Positions 9,540-18,341 of a DNA stretch of 64,000 nt are shown piece by piece. A program made the translations under genes and the position numbers. The notes below the pieces were generated by a model. The model was not told the DNA's origin and made no database searches. It saw nothing but the letters and a program-made list of their open reading frames with translations. Source of the stretch: Rhizobium sp. ZPR4 (GTDB taxonomy: Bacteria; Pseudomonadota; Alphaproteobacteria; Rhizobiales; Rhizobiaceae); the NCBI RefSeq assembly GCF_040215725.1, contig NZ_CP157967.1, positions 3,566,501-3,630,500 of the forward strand, written 5' to 3'. Positions within the stretch are counted from its first letter, which is position 1, and each line of letters opens with the position of its first letter.

Positions 9540-10573
9540 CAGTTCCTCCATCCCCGCACGCGTTCGACAAGCCTCGCAACATTGGCGGGGTCCGCCTGCG
9601 GGGTGATACCGTGCCCGAGGTTGAAAATCAGCGGGCCGTTCCCCAGCTGCTGCAAGACGTCGTCGATCCCGTCGTCCAGAGCCTTGCCGCCAGCGACGAC
9701 ACGCATGGGGTCAAGATTTCCCTGCACCGGCCCGTCCTTCTGCAGTTCGCGAGCAAAGGCCAATGGCACCGACCAATCGAGACCGATCGCATCGGCACCC
9801 GTCTTCTGACGATAGGTTTTTAAGAGATAGCCCGCACCCTTGGCGAAAGCGATCACCCGAGCCTGCGGCCGCCGCGCCTTGATCGACGCGATCATTTTTG
9901 CGACCGGCTTGATGGCAAAAGCCTCGAATTCCTTCTCGCCGAGCACGCCGGCCCAGGAATCGAAAATCTGCACGGCATCCGCACCCGCATCGATCTGCGC
10001 GACGAGATAATCGGCGGAGATGTCTGCAAGCAGCATCAGCAGATGTTCGAAGGCCTTCGGATAGCGGTAGGCAAAGAGCCGGGCAGGGGCCTGGTCCGGT
10101 GTGCCGTGTCCAGCGATCATATAGGTCGCAACGGTCCAGGGAGCCCCACAGAAGCCAAGAAGCGTTGTCTCTGTGGGCAAGTCCCGCCGCAGCCGCCGCA
10201 CCGTCTCCATGACCGGCTCCAGGTAGGCTACGACCCCCTCAGGTTTCAAAGCCAGGATGCCCGCCTCGTCGATCGGATCCATCTCCGGACCATGACCCTC
10301 GGTGTAGCGGACATTGCGCTTCAACGCATCGGGAATGACCAGAATATCGGAAAACAGGATTGCGGCATCGAAGCCATAACGCCGGATCGGCTGCATCGTC
10401 ACCTCGACGGCATGGTCAGGCGTATAACAGAGATCAAGGAAGCTTCCAGCCTTCGCACGCGTTTCACGATACTCGGGTAGATAACGCCCTGCCTGTCTCA
10501 TCAGCCAGAGCGGGGGAGGGCTGAGCGTTTCTCCGCTCAAGACCCGCATGATCTTCCGGCGTTCATCGGTCAC
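9539..10573 (-). CDS. hemE: uroporphyrinogen decarboxylase HemE
   Basis: Decarboxylates uroporphyrinogen III to coproporphyrinogen III in haem synthesis. The signature [17 protein letters not shown] is near the N-terminus, and [13 protein letters not shown] marks the second conserved region. GTG 10573 is chosen because AGGA lies about ten bases upstream (344 residues); a TTG at 10597 is also in frame but has no ribosome binding site. It is the classical origin-flanking gene in alphaproteobacteria (the Caulobacter origin is next to hemE). The region upstream of its start here contains the DnaA-box-like cluster. Confidence 0.96.
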   Translation of the reverse strand: MTDERRKIMRVLSGETLSPPPLWLMRQAGRYLPEYRETRAKAGSFLDLCYTPDHAVEVTMQPIRRYGFDAAILFSDILVIPDALKRNVRYTEGHGPEMDPIDEAGILALKPEGVVAYLEPVMETVRRLRRDLPTETTLLGFCGAPWTVATYMIAGHGTPDQAPARLFAYRYPKAFEHLLMLLADISADYLVAQIDAGADAVQIFDSWAGVLGEKEFEAFAIKPVAKMIASIKARRPQARVIAFAKGAGYLLKTYRQKTGADAIGLDWSVPLAFARELQKDGPVQGNLDPMRVVAGGKALDDGIDDVLQQLGNGPLIFNLGHGITPQADPANVARLVERVRGWRN

Positions 10574-10597
10574 AGACGTCGTCCTATATAAAACCAA

Positions 10598-10962
10598 ACA
10601 TATATTGAAAGGTTTCTATTTCTTAGAGTCGGTGAGTAGCAAGGATTAAAGTTCATCCCTTGCCTATCCATTTTGTCGCGCCTCGCGCACGAATTTGCAG
10701 AGATTTCGAAGTCATAAGCCGGCATGTGGAAAAGAAAGGAAATTTTTCAATCTTTTGAGGAAGTTGAAGAGAAATTTGGCTCTTCTCCCTCTGGGGACAA
10801 GTCGTGGATGAGTAAGGCATCGTCGATCTTGTCCACATTGCCCACAGCCACTGCGAAAGCCGTCTCTCGAAAATTCCAAATGTGGAAAACTCGGCCGTTT
10901 TCCACTTGCCCATGACGCCCCCCTTCCCGTACCTCTCTTTTCTCCCGAGATATCAACAGGTG
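10598..10962. other. oriC: candidate chromosomal replication origin (oriC)
   Basis: A gene-free stretch of about 365 bases between divergent hemE and ppsR, visibly more AT-rich than its surroundings. DnaA-box-like 9-mers are TGTGGAAAA at 10725-10733 and 10881-10889, TTGTCCACA at 10829-10837 (one mismatch to TTATCCACA), and TTTTCCACT at 10898-10906. CGTGGAAAA at 10974-10982 lies just inside ppsR. Known biology: the origins of Caulobacter and Sinorhizobium lie beside hemE. An adjacent parABS cluster supports the assignment. No perfect TTATCCACA box and no paired CtrA site (TTAA-N7-TTAAC) was seen, so this is an inference from context plus weak boxes. Confidence 0.65.
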
Positions 10963-11796
10963 ATGGAAAGTAGCGTGGAAAACCGAACGAGCTTCTTTCA
11001 TCTGCACCTGATTTCTGACTCAACGGGTGAGACTCTCATCTCCGCCGGCCGTGCTGCATCAGTTCAATTCCATGCCAGCCAGCCGATCGAGCACGTCTAT
11101 CCGTTGATTCGAAACCGCAAGCAGCTTCTGCCTGTCCTGGAGGCAATCGATCACAGCCCCGGTATCGTTCTCTATACGATCGTCGATCGCGAGCTTGCCG
11201 ATTTCATCGCCGAGCGCTGCCGCGAGATGGGTGTACCCTGCGTCAATGTTCTCGAGCCGGTTATGAATGTTTTCCAGACCTATCTTGGCACGGCATCTCG
11301 CCGACGTGTCGGGGCGCAGCATGTGATGAATGCGGATTATTTCGCGCGCATCGAAGCGCTGAACTTCACCATGGATCATGATGACGGCCAGATGCCCGAC
11401 GATTACGATGACGCCGATGTCGTCATCATCGGTATCAGCCGCACCTCGAAAACGCCGACGAGCATCTATCTGGCGAACCGCGGCATCAAGACGGCCAACA
11501 TTCCGATTGTCCATGGTGTGCCGTTGCCGGAAAGCCTTGCCAGGGCAACAAAGCCGCTGATCGTTGGACTGGTCGCGACAACAGACCGGATTTCGCAGGT
11601 CCGTGAAAATCGCATTCTCGGGGCAACGCCGGGCTTCGATCGCGGTGGCTATACGGATCGAGCGGCCATCTCCGAGGAGCTGAAATATGCTCGCTCTCTC
11701 TGCGCGCGGCACAATTGGCCGATCATCGATGTCACGCGCCGCTCGATCGAAGAGACCGCGGCTGCCATTGTTGCCCTGCGACCGAAGCTGCGCTAA
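10963..11796 (+). CDS. ppsR: pyruvate, phosphate dikinase / PEP synthase regulatory protein (bifunctional kinase/phosphorylase)
   Basis: A DUF299 protein that uses ADP to phosphorylate and inactivate pyruvate phosphate dikinase or PEP synthase, and Pi to reverse this. It starts with the family signature [13 protein letters not shown]. The nucleotide-binding loop [18 protein letters not shown] lies near residue 150, followed by the conserved [18 protein letters not shown] 10963 is given as start. GTG 10975, preceded by GGAAAG, matches family length (273 residues) better and may be the true start. It is the first gene of a plus-strand run with maf and aroE, beside the candidate origin. Its kinase target is not in the window. 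Confidence 0.92.
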   Translation: MESSVENRTSFFHLHLISDSTGETLISAGRAASVQFHASQPIEHVYPLIRNRKQLLPVLEAIDHSPGIVLYTIVDRELADFIAERCREMGVPCVNVLEPVMNVFQTYLGTASRRRVGAQHVMNADYFARIEALNFTMDHDDGQMPDDYDDADVVIIGISRTSKTPTSIYLANRGIKTANIPIVHGVPLPESLARATKPLIVGLVATTDRISQVRENRILGATPGFDRGGYTDRAAISEELKYARSLCARHNWPIIDVTRRSIEETAAAIVALRPKLR

Positions 11797-11829
11797 GCGC
11801 TGCGGATGATTTTCTCGGAGGCAGCCATC

Positions 11830-12429
11830 ATGACCTCGCCCCTTATTCTTGCATCCTCCAGCCCGTTTCGACGAATGCTGATGGAAAATGCCGGATTGCA
11901 TTTTCAGGCCATCGCCGCGGATATCGATGAGCGTGCGATCGAAGCACCGCTGGAACAAGGCGGTGCCAGCCCGGATGCAGTCGCGCTCGTGTTGGCAAAG
12001 GCGAAGGCGAAGGAAGTGAGCGATCGCTTCCCCGGTTCGCTCGTTATAGGCTCGGATCAAACCATGTCGCTCGGTGCCCAGGTCTTTCACAAACCGACGA
12101 CCATGGCGGATGCGGAAAATCATTTGCGGGCCCTGTCGGGAAAGACCCATCGGCTGAACAGCGCTGTCGCCCTTGCACGCAACGGCGATATTATCTGGGA
12201 GCATGTGTCCCACGCCCATCTGACCATGCGGGAGCTGCCGGCCGATTTCATTCACCGGTATCTGAACCGCGTCGGCGAGAAGGCGTTGTCGAGCGTCGGC
12301 GCCTACCAGCTCGAAGGCGAAGGTATCCAGCTTTTCTCGAAAATCGACGGTGACTATTTCACCATCGTCGGATTACCGATGCTGCCGCTCCTGGAAAAAC
12401 TGCGAGAGTTGGGGACGATCGATGGATGA
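11830..12429 (+). CDS. maf: Maf family nucleoside triphosphate pyrophosphatase
   Basis: Maf-like protein that hydrolyses non-canonical or modified nucleotides to monophosphates (house-cleaning). The N-terminal [14 protein letters not shown] is the family motif, and GSDQTMSL holds the conserved catalytic Asp. The YPQ-type lid motif is represented by [29 protein letters not shown], split here only by description. ATG 11830 is preceded by GGAGG at a suitable distance, so it is preferred over ATG 11806. The 3' end overlaps aroE by eight bases. Confidence 0.92.
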   Translation: MTSPLILASSSPFRRMLMENAGLHFQAIAADIDERAIEAPLEQGGASPDAVALVLAKAKAKEVSDRFPGSLVIGSDQTMSLGAQVFHKPTTMADAENHLRALSGKTHRLNSAVALARNGDIIWEHVSHAHLTMRELPADFIHRYLNRVGEKALSSVGAYQLEGEGIQLFSKIDGDYFTIVGLPMLPLLEKLRELGTIDG

Positions 12430-13279
12430 TTCACGTGAAACACAGAGCGTAAACGCTTTCGTAACGGGTTATCCGATCAAGCATTCGCGCTCGCCGCTGA
12501 TCCATGGTTACTGGCTGAAGCAGCTCGGTCTGGCCGGCAGCTATCGTGCCCATGAAGTGTCTGTCGAGGATTTTGCTGCCTTCATCTCATCCCTGAAGGA
12601 TGGTACCAGCGGCTTCGTCGGCGGCAACGTCACCATCCCCCATAAAGAAGCAGCCTTCAAACTCGCCGATCGGCCAGACGAGCTTTCGCAGGAGCTGGGT
12701 GCTTCCAACACCCTGTGGCTTCAGGACGGCGAGCTCCATGCGACGAATACCGATGGCCGCGGCTTCACGGCAAACCTCGACGAGCGTCATCCCGGCTGGG
12801 CCCGCAGCGATCGCGCGGTGATCCTCGGGGCAGGCGGTGCCAGCCGCGCCATCATACAGGCCGTGCGCGATCGCGGCTTCAAGGAAATCCACGTCGTCAA
12901 CCGTACGGTCGAGCGCGCGCAGGAATTGGCGGATCGGTTCGGCGAAAGGGTTCATGCCCATCCGATGGCAGCGCTCGGCGAGGTCATGCAGGGCGTCGGT
13001 CTCTTTGTCAATACGACGTCGCTCGGCATGGATGGCGAAGCGGCGCTCCGCATCGATTTTTCGCCTCTTGCACAAGGGGCTGTCGTTACCGACATTGTCT
13101 ATATACCGCTGAAGACGCCGCTTCTCGCCGAGGCCGAAGAGCAGGGTTTTGCCATCGTTGACGGCCTTGGCATGCTTCTGCATCAAGCCGTACCCGGTTT
13201 CGAAAAATGGTTCGGGAAGCGTCCGGCGGTCGATGAAACCTTGAGAGCATTGATCATCGCGGACATGGAAAAGCATTGA
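12422..13279 (+). CDS. aroE: shikimate dehydrogenase (NADP+)
   Basis: Reduces 3-dehydroshikimate to shikimate in chorismate synthesis. ATG 12422 overlaps the end of maf; the open frame continues upstream within maf and is not used. The substrate-binding [16 protein letters not shown] is at the N-terminus, and [14 protein letters not shown] contains the catalytic Lys. The NADP-binding [13 protein letters not shown] and NRTVERA follow. The length of 285 residues is typical. A parS-like motif covers codons 3-7. The stop codon is followed one base later by coaE. Confidence 0.95.
   Translation: MDDSRETQSVNAFVTGYPIKHSRSPLIHGYWLKQLGLAGSYRAHEVSVEDFAAFISSLKDGTSGFVGGNVTIPHKEAAFKLADRPDELSQELGASNTLWLQDGELHATNTDGRGFTANLDERHPGWARSDRAVILGAGGASRAIIQAVRDRGFKEIHVVNRTVERAQELADRFGERVHAHPMAALGEVMQGVGLFVNTTSLGMDGEAALRIDFSPLAQGAVVTDIVYIPLKTPLLAEAEEQGFAIVDGLGMLLHQAVPGFEKWFGKRPAVDETLRALIIADMEKH
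12427..12442. promoter_or_regulatory. parS: parS-like site inside aroE
   Basis: TGATTCACGTGAAACA differs from the parS palindrome at one base of the left arm. It overlaps the maf stop codon and encodes Asp-Ser-Arg-Glu-Thr near the AroE N-terminus. It is about 1.5 kb beyond the candidate origin, on the other side from parAB. Confidence 0.7.
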
Positions 13280-13280
13280 T

Positions 13281-13880
13281 ATGATTAGGATCGGGCTCAC
13301 CGGATCGATCGGCATGGGAAAGTCGACCTCGGCGAAACTTTTCGCCCAAGCCGGAATCCCGGTGAATGATTCCGATGCGATTGTGCACGATCTCTATAGT
13401 GGCGAGGCGGTGCCTCTGGTGGAGACTGCTTTCCCCGGCACAACAGCGGACGGTAAGGTCGACCGGCAGGAGCTCAGCCGAAAGCTGGCAGGCGATCCCT
13501 CCGGCTTCAAGCGTCTCGAAGCGATTGTCCATCCGCTTGTGCGTGAGCGTGAACGCCGGTTTCTGGAACGTCATCGCAAGGCCGGTGCCGATATGGTGGT
13601 GCTGGATATCCCGCTTCTCTTTGAAACCGGTGCCGACAAGAGAGTGGACAAGATCGCCGTCGTCAGCTGCGATCCACAGATTCAGCGACAGAGGGTGCTT
13701 GCCCGGCCGGGCATGACGGAGGAAAAATTCAATATGATTCTCTCCCGCCAGACGCCGGATGCGGAAAAGCGGGCGCGCGCCGATTATGTCATCGATACGG
13801 GCGGAAGCATCGAGGCGGCTGGCGAGCAGGTCAGAGAGATCATTGCGGATGTGCGGCGCAAGCTGCCGATCGAGAAATAG
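13281..13880 (+). CDS. coaE: dephospho-CoA kinase
   Basis: Catalyses the last step of coenzyme A synthesis, phosphorylating the 3'-hydroxyl of dephospho-CoA. The P-loop GSIGMGKST lies at residues 8-16. NDSDAIVHDLY carries the conserved Asp, and VVLDIPLLFETGADKRVD is the family lid/core segment. The 199-residue length is standard. It starts one base after the aroE stop codon and is followed 17 bases later by dnaQ, so aroE-coaE-dnaQ are probably one operon. Confidence 0.95.
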   Translation: MIRIGLTGSIGMGKSTSAKLFAQAGIPVNDSDAIVHDLYSGEAVPLVETAFPGTTADGKVDRQELSRKLAGDPSGFKRLEAIVHPLVRERERRFLERHRKAGADMVVLDIPLLFETGADKRVDKIAVVSCDPQIQRQRVLARPGMTEEKFNMILSRQTPDAEKRARADYVIDTGGSIEAAGEQVREIIADVRRKLPIEK

Positions 13881-13897
13881 GAAAGCGGAGTCCCGAC

Positions 13898-14614
13898 ATG
13901 CGCGAAATCATTTTCGATACGGAAACCACGGGCCTTGACAATAGGGCTGACCGGATCATCGAAATTGGCGGCATCGAGCTCATCAACCATTTCCCGACCG
14001 GCAAGACATTGCATCTCTACATCAATCCGGGTGATCGCAAGGTTCATCCGGATGCGCTTGCCGTGCACGGGATCACCGATGAATCGCTGAAGGACAAGCC
14101 GCCCTTCGAAGAGGTCGCCGACAAGATTCTAGAATTCTTCGAAGGTGCCAAGTGGATCGCGCACAACGCCACCTTCGACATGGGCTTCGTCAATGCTGAA
14201 TTTGCACGACTCAACCGGCCGCCGATCCTTCCCGACATGGTGATCGATACGCTGGCAATGGCGCGTCGCAAACATCCCATGGGGCCGAATTCGCTCGATG
14301 CGCTTTGCCGTCGCTACGGCATCGACAATTCTCACCGCACGAAACACGGCGCGCTGCTCGACTCCGAACTGCTGGCCGAAGTCTATATCGAGATGATCGG
14401 TGGCCGTCAGACCGCACTTGGCCTTGGCAGCACCAATGGTTCGTCGTCGCGCTCGCGACAGAGTGATGATGCGGAGGAGGTAGTCGCCGATATCTTTACG
14501 CGACCCAATCCATTGTCGAGCCGGCTGAGCGAGGAAGAACTTTCGGCTCATGCTGCGCTGGTTGCCAAGCTCGGCGCGAAGGGCATCTGGTCCAAATACC
14601 GCACGTCCGAATAA
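13898..14614 (+). CDS. dnaQ: DNA polymerase III subunit epsilon (3'-5' exonuclease)
   Basis: The proofreading exonuclease of the replicase. Exo I is IIFDTETTGLDN (catalytic Asp and Glu), Exo II is HNATFDMGFVNAEF, and Exo III-epsilon is HGALLDSELLAEVYIEM. The C-terminal region after residue 180 is less conserved and would contain the alpha-binding segment. ATG 13898 is preceded by GGAG. The gene ends at a strong bidirectional terminator shared with convergent secB. Confidence 0.96.
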   Translation: MREIIFDTETTGLDNRADRIIEIGGIELINHFPTGKTLHLYINPGDRKVHPDALAVHGITDESLKDKPPFEEVADKILEFFEGAKWIAHNATFDMGFVNAEFARLNRPPILPDMVIDTLAMARRKHPMGPNSLDALCRRYGIDNSHRTKHGALLDSELLAEVYIEMIGGRQTALGLGSTNGSSSRSRQSDDAEEVVADIFTRPNPLSSRLSEEELSAHAALVAKLGAKGIWSKYRTSE

Positions 14615-14640
14615 GCTGTCATCTCAGGCAACCGCCAAAA

Positions 14641-14672
14641 GAAAATGCCCGGACGTCGATCCGGGCATTTTC
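14641..14672. terminator. bidirectional terminator between dnaQ and secB
   Basis: GAAAATGCCCGGA and TCCGGGCATTTTC form a perfect 13-base stem around a six-base loop, with T-rich sequence on both outward sides. It sits between two convergent genes, so it can serve both. Confidence 0.9.
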
Positions 14673-14697
14673 TTTTCTAGAATGAAGATATTCAAGC

Positions 14698-15180
14698 TTA
14701 GTTCGGAACGGCCGAAACCTGAGCGCGAGCCTGTTCTTCGGCCATGCGCTGCGTGAACATCTGCGCGAAATCGATTGGATCGATCATCAGCGGCGGGAAG
14801 CCGCCATTGCGCGTAACGTCGGCGATGATCTGGCGTGCGAAGGGGAACAGCAGGCGCGGGCACTCGATGAAGAGCAGCGGCAGCATGTGTTCCTGCGGGA
14901 AACCGGTGACGCGGAAGACACCGCCATAGACCAGCTCGGTGTGGAAGAGAACGCGCTCGCCATCCTTGGCTTCGGCGCTCAGCGTCAGCACGACGTCGAA
15001 ATCGGAGTCCGACAGCGGGTTGGCGTTGACGTTCACGTTGATATTGATGTCCGGAGCATTTTCCCGGGCCTGGAGCGAGCGCGGAGCACCCGGATTTTCG
15101 AAGGAAAGATCCTTGGTGTACTGAGCAAGGATGCTGAGGCTCGGGGTGGCTGCGCCGTTGCCGTTGGTCTCGTTGGCCAT
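14698..15180 (-). CDS. secB: protein-export chaperone SecB
   Basis: A 160-residue cytosolic tetrameric chaperone that keeps preproteins unfolded and delivers them to SecA. The family core is visible as [39 protein letters not shown] and [20 protein letters not shown], followed by [17 protein letters not shown]. The N-terminal ten or so residues ([11 protein letters not shown]) are low complexity, as is usual. It lies convergent to dnaQ and downstream of the FxsA-like gene. Confidence 0.96.
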   Translation of the reverse strand: MANETNGNGAATPSLSILAQYTKDLSFENPGAPRSLQARENAPDININVNVNANPLSDSDFDVVLTLSAEAKDGERVLFHTELVYGGVFRVTGFPQEHMLPLLFIECPRLLFPFARQIIADVTRNGGFPPLMIDPIDFAQMFTQRMAEEQARAQVSAVPN

Positions 15181-15275
15181 GGGGGTGTCCTCTCACGTCT
15201 CGATGGGTGTCGCCATCTAGCATTTAGAAAAGGGGCTTACAACCCTTATGGCGCCGGGGCTCCCGCAGCCGCTCT

Positions 15276-15794
15276 CTAGTCTTCCAGACGCTTTTGATCA
15301 GACCAGGGCGAGTTGCGGTTCGGCTCGCGATGAAAATCGCCTTCATCGAGATCGACGACGTTTCCGGGTTTGTTCGGTCGACCTTGTGGCCCGGCACCCG
15401 GACCTTGTCCACGGCGGAACGCCCGCGAATTGCCGACAACGACGATACGCTTGCGCAAGACCTGCCAGGCGAGGTCGCGTACGGCCGGGATGAAAAGCAG
15501 CAGGCCGATGATGTCGGAGATGAAGCCGGGCAGCATCAGGAAGACGGCGGCAACGACGATCATGGCGCCATGCACCATCTCGCGGCCGGGATCGCCGCCA
15601 TTGCGGCTTTCGGCCGAGATGCGCTGAAGAATACCGATGCCCTGGATCCTCAGAAGAGCGGCACCGAGCAGCACGCTGAGAATGACGAGCCCCAGCGTCG
15701 CCCAGACGCCGATCATCTTTCCAACCACGATGAATCCGGCAATCTCAGCCAGAGGCATCAGAAAAACGAAGATAGGAAGAAGTGATAGGCGCAT
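15276..15794 (-). CDS. fxsA: FxsA family membrane protein
   Basis: A 172-residue protein with an N-terminal hydrophobic hairpin (LLPIFVFLMPLAEIAGFIVVG and WATLGLVILSVLLGAALL) and a third hydrophobic segment (MIVVAAVFLMLPGFISDIIGLLLFI, about residues 77-101). The conserved motif LPGFISDIIGLLL is the FxsA signature. The C-terminal tail (from about residue 130) is Gly/Pro/Arg-rich and hydrophilic. In E. coli FxsA suppresses F-plasmid exclusion of phage T7; its cellular role is otherwise unknown. It is divergent from the Tim44-like gene. Together with secB nearby, a link to membrane processes is plausible but unproven. Confidence 0.88.
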   Translation of the reverse strand: MRLSLLPIFVFLMPLAEIAGFIVVGKMIGVWATLGLVILSVLLGAALLRIQGIGILQRISAESRNGGDPGREMVHGAMIVVAAVFLMLPGFISDIIGLLLFIPAVRDLAWQVLRKRIVVVGNSRAFRRGQGPGAGPQGRPNKPGNVVDLDEGDFHREPNRNSPWSDQKRLED

Positions 15795-15815
15795 GTTACG
15801 GTGGTCCTGAGAGCG

Positions 15816-15848
15816 GGTTTCTTCGCGTAAGCGTTGGTTTCTCGCGTA
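15816..15848. repeat. tandem imperfect repeat GGTTTCT(T)CGCGTA in a divergent promoter region
   Basis: GGTTTCTTCGCGTA at 15816-15829 and GGTTTCTCGCGTA at 15836-15848 repeat with a 20-base period, about two helical turns. An inverted GAAACTGG follows at about 15856. They lie between the divergent FxsA-like and Tim44-like genes, where an operator could act on either. Confidence 0.45.
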
Positions 15849-15940
15849 TAATAAAGAAACTGGTCCGCTATTTGAATGATAGATCGATGCGGACTATATG
15901 GGGATTGATCTTTTAATTTTAACGGTGGTTCCGATACGAG

Positions 15941-16642
15941 ATGGGTGCAAACGACTTTGTGACGATCTTTTTCCTGGTGGCGGCGGTGCTGATTTTCTTT
16001 CAGTTGCGCAGCGTCCTTGGCCGCCGCACGGGGAATGAGAAGCCGCCGCGCGATCTCTACGGTTCTGCTGATCCGGCCAATGGCACGACTGCACCGGACG
16101 CCGGCAAGGTGGTCACCCTGCCGCGTCGTGACGGGACCGAAGAGGAAGACCGTTTTGCTGCCATCGATGCCTTCACCCCGGCCGGCACACCACTCAATGA
16201 TTCGCTGCGCGAGGTGAGCAAAGTTGATCCTTCCTTCAACCCGAAGGAATTCGTCAATGGCGCGCGCATGGCCTATGAGATGATCGTCATGGCCTTTGCC
16301 GATGGTGATCGCAAGTCTCTGAAGGGGCTGCTGTCGCGCGAGGTCTACGAAGGCTTCGATGCCGCCATCGCCGATCGCGAAGCCAAGGGCGAAAAGGTCA
16401 AATCGACCTTCGTCGGCATCGACAAGGCCGATATCGTCACTGCCGAGGTGAAGGGAACGGATGCCCTGATCACCATGCGCATCGTCAGCCAGATGATTTC
16501 CGCCACCTACGACAAGGCGGATAAGCTGATCGATGGCGATGCCGAAGCCGTGGCTGAGGTCAGTGATCTCTGGACTTTCGCCCGCGACACGCGCTCGCGC
16601 GATCCGAACTGGAAACTCGTGGCGACCGAATCGGAACAATGA
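15941..16642 (+). CDS. Tim44/TimA family membrane-associated protein
   Basis: A 233-residue protein with one N-terminal transmembrane segment (FVTIFFLVAAVLIFFQL, about residues 6-22). A charged linker follows, then a C-terminal Tim44-like domain (about residues 95-233) containing FVNGARMAYEMIVMAFADGD and SEVSDLWTFARDTRSRDPNW-like text. In mitochondria Tim44 tethers Hsp70 to the import channel; alphaproteobacterial homologues are inner-membrane proteins of uncertain role. The stop codon overlaps the mltA start (ATGA), so it is co-translated with mltA, smr and the HTH gene. Confidence 0.88.
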   Translation: MGANDFVTIFFLVAAVLIFFQLRSVLGRRTGNEKPPRDLYGSADPANGTTAPDAGKVVTLPRRDGTEEEDRFAAIDAFTPAGTPLNDSLREVSKVDPSFNPKEFVNGARMAYEMIVMAFADGDRKSLKGLLSREVYEGFDAAIADREAKGEKVKSTFVGIDKADIVTAEVKGTDALITMRIVSQMISATYDKADKLIDGDAEAVAEVSDLWTFARDTRSRDPNWKLVATESEQ

Positions 16643-17757
16643 CGAGCCCATCGCAGGAATTCAGGCTGGAGCCGGCAACCTTCGCCGATTTGAAGGGCTG
16701 GGAGGAGGACGATCCTTCCAGCCTTTTTCGCGCGATGAAGGACTGTCGGAGCCATATCCGCGATGTGAAGCCCTATCGCACCGGCGCTGCTGGGCTGACA
16801 GCCGATGATCTCCTGGCGCTTCTCGATGCGGCAGAAGGGAAAGAACCTGGCGATGCAGCCGAAGCCAGAGCCTTCTTCGAGGAGCACTGCCAGCCCTTCT
16901 TCATTCGCCGCGATGGCGGCGCGACCGGTTTCGTGACCGCCTTCTTTGAGCCGGAAATCGAAGTGTCGGCCGAGCCAAGCGAAACCTACCGCTATCCTTT
17001 TTATCGTCGGCCGGATGATCTGATCGATCTCGACGACAGCAATCGGCCGGAGGATATCGATCCTTCCTACATGTTCGGCAGGCGTCAGGCTGGTTCGATT
17101 TCCACCTATCCTGATCGTGGCGAAATCGATCGCGGCTATCTCGATGGCAAAGAGCTGGAGATCGCCTGGGCGAAATCCAAGGTCGACGTCTTCTTCGTAC
17201 ATGTGCAGGGAGCGGCGCGTCTGCGCTATCCAGATGGGCGTCTCGGCCGTATCACCTATGCTGCCAAGGCCGGTCATCCCTTCTCGGCCGTCGGGCGCCT
17301 GCTCATAGACCGCGGCCTGCTGGACCGCGCGACGATCTCCATGCAGACGATCCGTGACTGGCTCTACGCCCACCCGGATCAGGTCGATGAAATTCTCTCG
17401 CACAATCGATCCTATATCTTCTTCCGCGAGGCCGAAGTCAGCGATCCCGCTCTCGGACCGATCGCGGCAGCCAAGGTGCCGCTGCTGGCGGGCCGTTCCC
17501 TTGCGGTCGATCGGCTGATCCATACCTTCGGTTTTCCCTTCTTCATCCGTTCGGAAAGCCTGACGCATCTCGATGCCGGCAAGCCTTTCGCGCGGCTGAT
17601 GCTGGCGCTCGATACGGGCTCGGCGATCGTCGGGCCGGCACGTGGCGATATCTTTACCGGCTCCGGCTACGATGCAGGCGAGCTCGCCGGTACCGTGCGC
17701 AACGACGCCGATTTTTATATACTCATTCCGAAGGCGGCGGCGCAGAGGTTCGGCTGA
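16639..17757 (+). CDS. mltA: membrane-bound lytic murein transglycosylase A
   Basis: Cleaves peptidoglycan glycan strands with formation of 1,6-anhydro-MurNAc. The MltA domain is seen in GFVTAFFEPEIEVSAEPSET and in FVHVQGAARLRYPDGR. The C-terminal 3D domain carries MLALDTGSAIVGPARGDIF and GSGYDAGELAG with conserved Asp residues. No clear signal peptide or lipobox is present at this start (TSPSQEFRLEPATFADL), which is odd for an enzyme that should reach the periplasm. It overlaps its neighbours on both sides by one to four bases. Confidence 0.92.
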   Translation: MTSPSQEFRLEPATFADLKGWEEDDPSSLFRAMKDCRSHIRDVKPYRTGAAGLTADDLLALLDAAEGKEPGDAAEARAFFEEHCQPFFIRRDGGATGFVTAFFEPEIEVSAEPSETYRYPFYRRPDDLIDLDDSNRPEDIDPSYMFGRRQAGSISTYPDRGEIDRGYLDGKELEIAWAKSKVDVFFVHVQGAARLRYPDGRLGRITYAAKAGHPFSAVGRLLIDRGLLDRATISMQTIRDWLYAHPDQVDEILSHNRSYIFFREAEVSDPALGPIAAAKVPLLAGRSLAVDRLIHTFGFPFFIRSESLTHLDAGKPFARLMLALDTGSAIVGPARGDIFTGSGYDAGELAGTVRNDADFYILIPKAAAQRFG

Positions 17758-18341
17758 TGGCCCCGGAACGGAAGGACAAGGAACGAAAGCTCAGCGCGGA
17801 GGACCGTATCCTTTGGGGTAAGGTCGCCAAGAGCACGCGTCCCATGCCGGGCCGCATGGCCGACATCGAGGCTTTCGAGGCGGCCTTGCAAGCCGAAGCC
17901 GAAAGCGAGGAAACTGCCCGCGCCGCAAAGGCAAAGCCGGCGCCTGTATCTACAGAAGCGCCGGAAGTTTCAACGCCCATAAAGCAGCCCGGCGGCCGCC
18001 ATCATCCGCTCGAGCGTCCCGTCAAGCGCAAGATCGCGAGGGGTCATCTGGCGCTCGAAGCCCGGATCGACCTTCACGGCCTGATCCAGAGCGAGGCCCA
18101 CGGTATGCTCCTGGATTTCCTGCTGCGTGCCCATAGCCGCGGTCTGCGCCATGTGCTCGTCATTACCGGCAAGGGCAGCTCGATGGGCAGCGAGGGGGCG
18201 CTGAAGCGGGCCGTGCCGCTCTGGTTCTCCAAGCCGGAATTCCGTTTTCTGATTTCCTCCTATGAGACTGCGGCGCAGCATCACGGCGGTGAGGGCGCTC
18301 TCTATATCCGCCTGTCGCGCCTGAAGGGGGAGAGGCTTTGA
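17757..18341 (+). CDS. Smr/MutS2-C-terminal domain protein
   Basis: A 194-residue stand-alone Smr protein. The first half is charged and probably flexible; the Smr domain (about residues 100-190) has the ARIDLHGLIQSEAH motif (LDLHG type) and VLVITGKGSS (TGxG type). Smr domains nick or cleave nucleic acid, with recent evidence for mRNA cleavage at collided ribosomes in other bacteria. The start overlaps the mltA stop (TGATG) and its stop overlaps the TTG start of the next gene. Confidence 0.88.
   Translation: MAPERKDKERKLSAEDRILWGKVAKSTRPMPGRMADIEAFEAALQAEAESEETARAAKAKPAPVSTEAPEVSTPIKQPGGRHHPLERPVKRKIARGHLALEARIDLHGLIQSEAHGMLLDFLLRAHSRGLRHVLVITGKGSSMGSEGALKRAVPLWFSKPEFRFLISSYETAAQHHGGEGALYIRLSRLKGERL

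Noticed and set aside
10724..10915. Short reading frames within the candidate origin
   Set aside because: They overlap each other on both strands, have atypical composition and no family resemblance; the region is better explained as non-coding.
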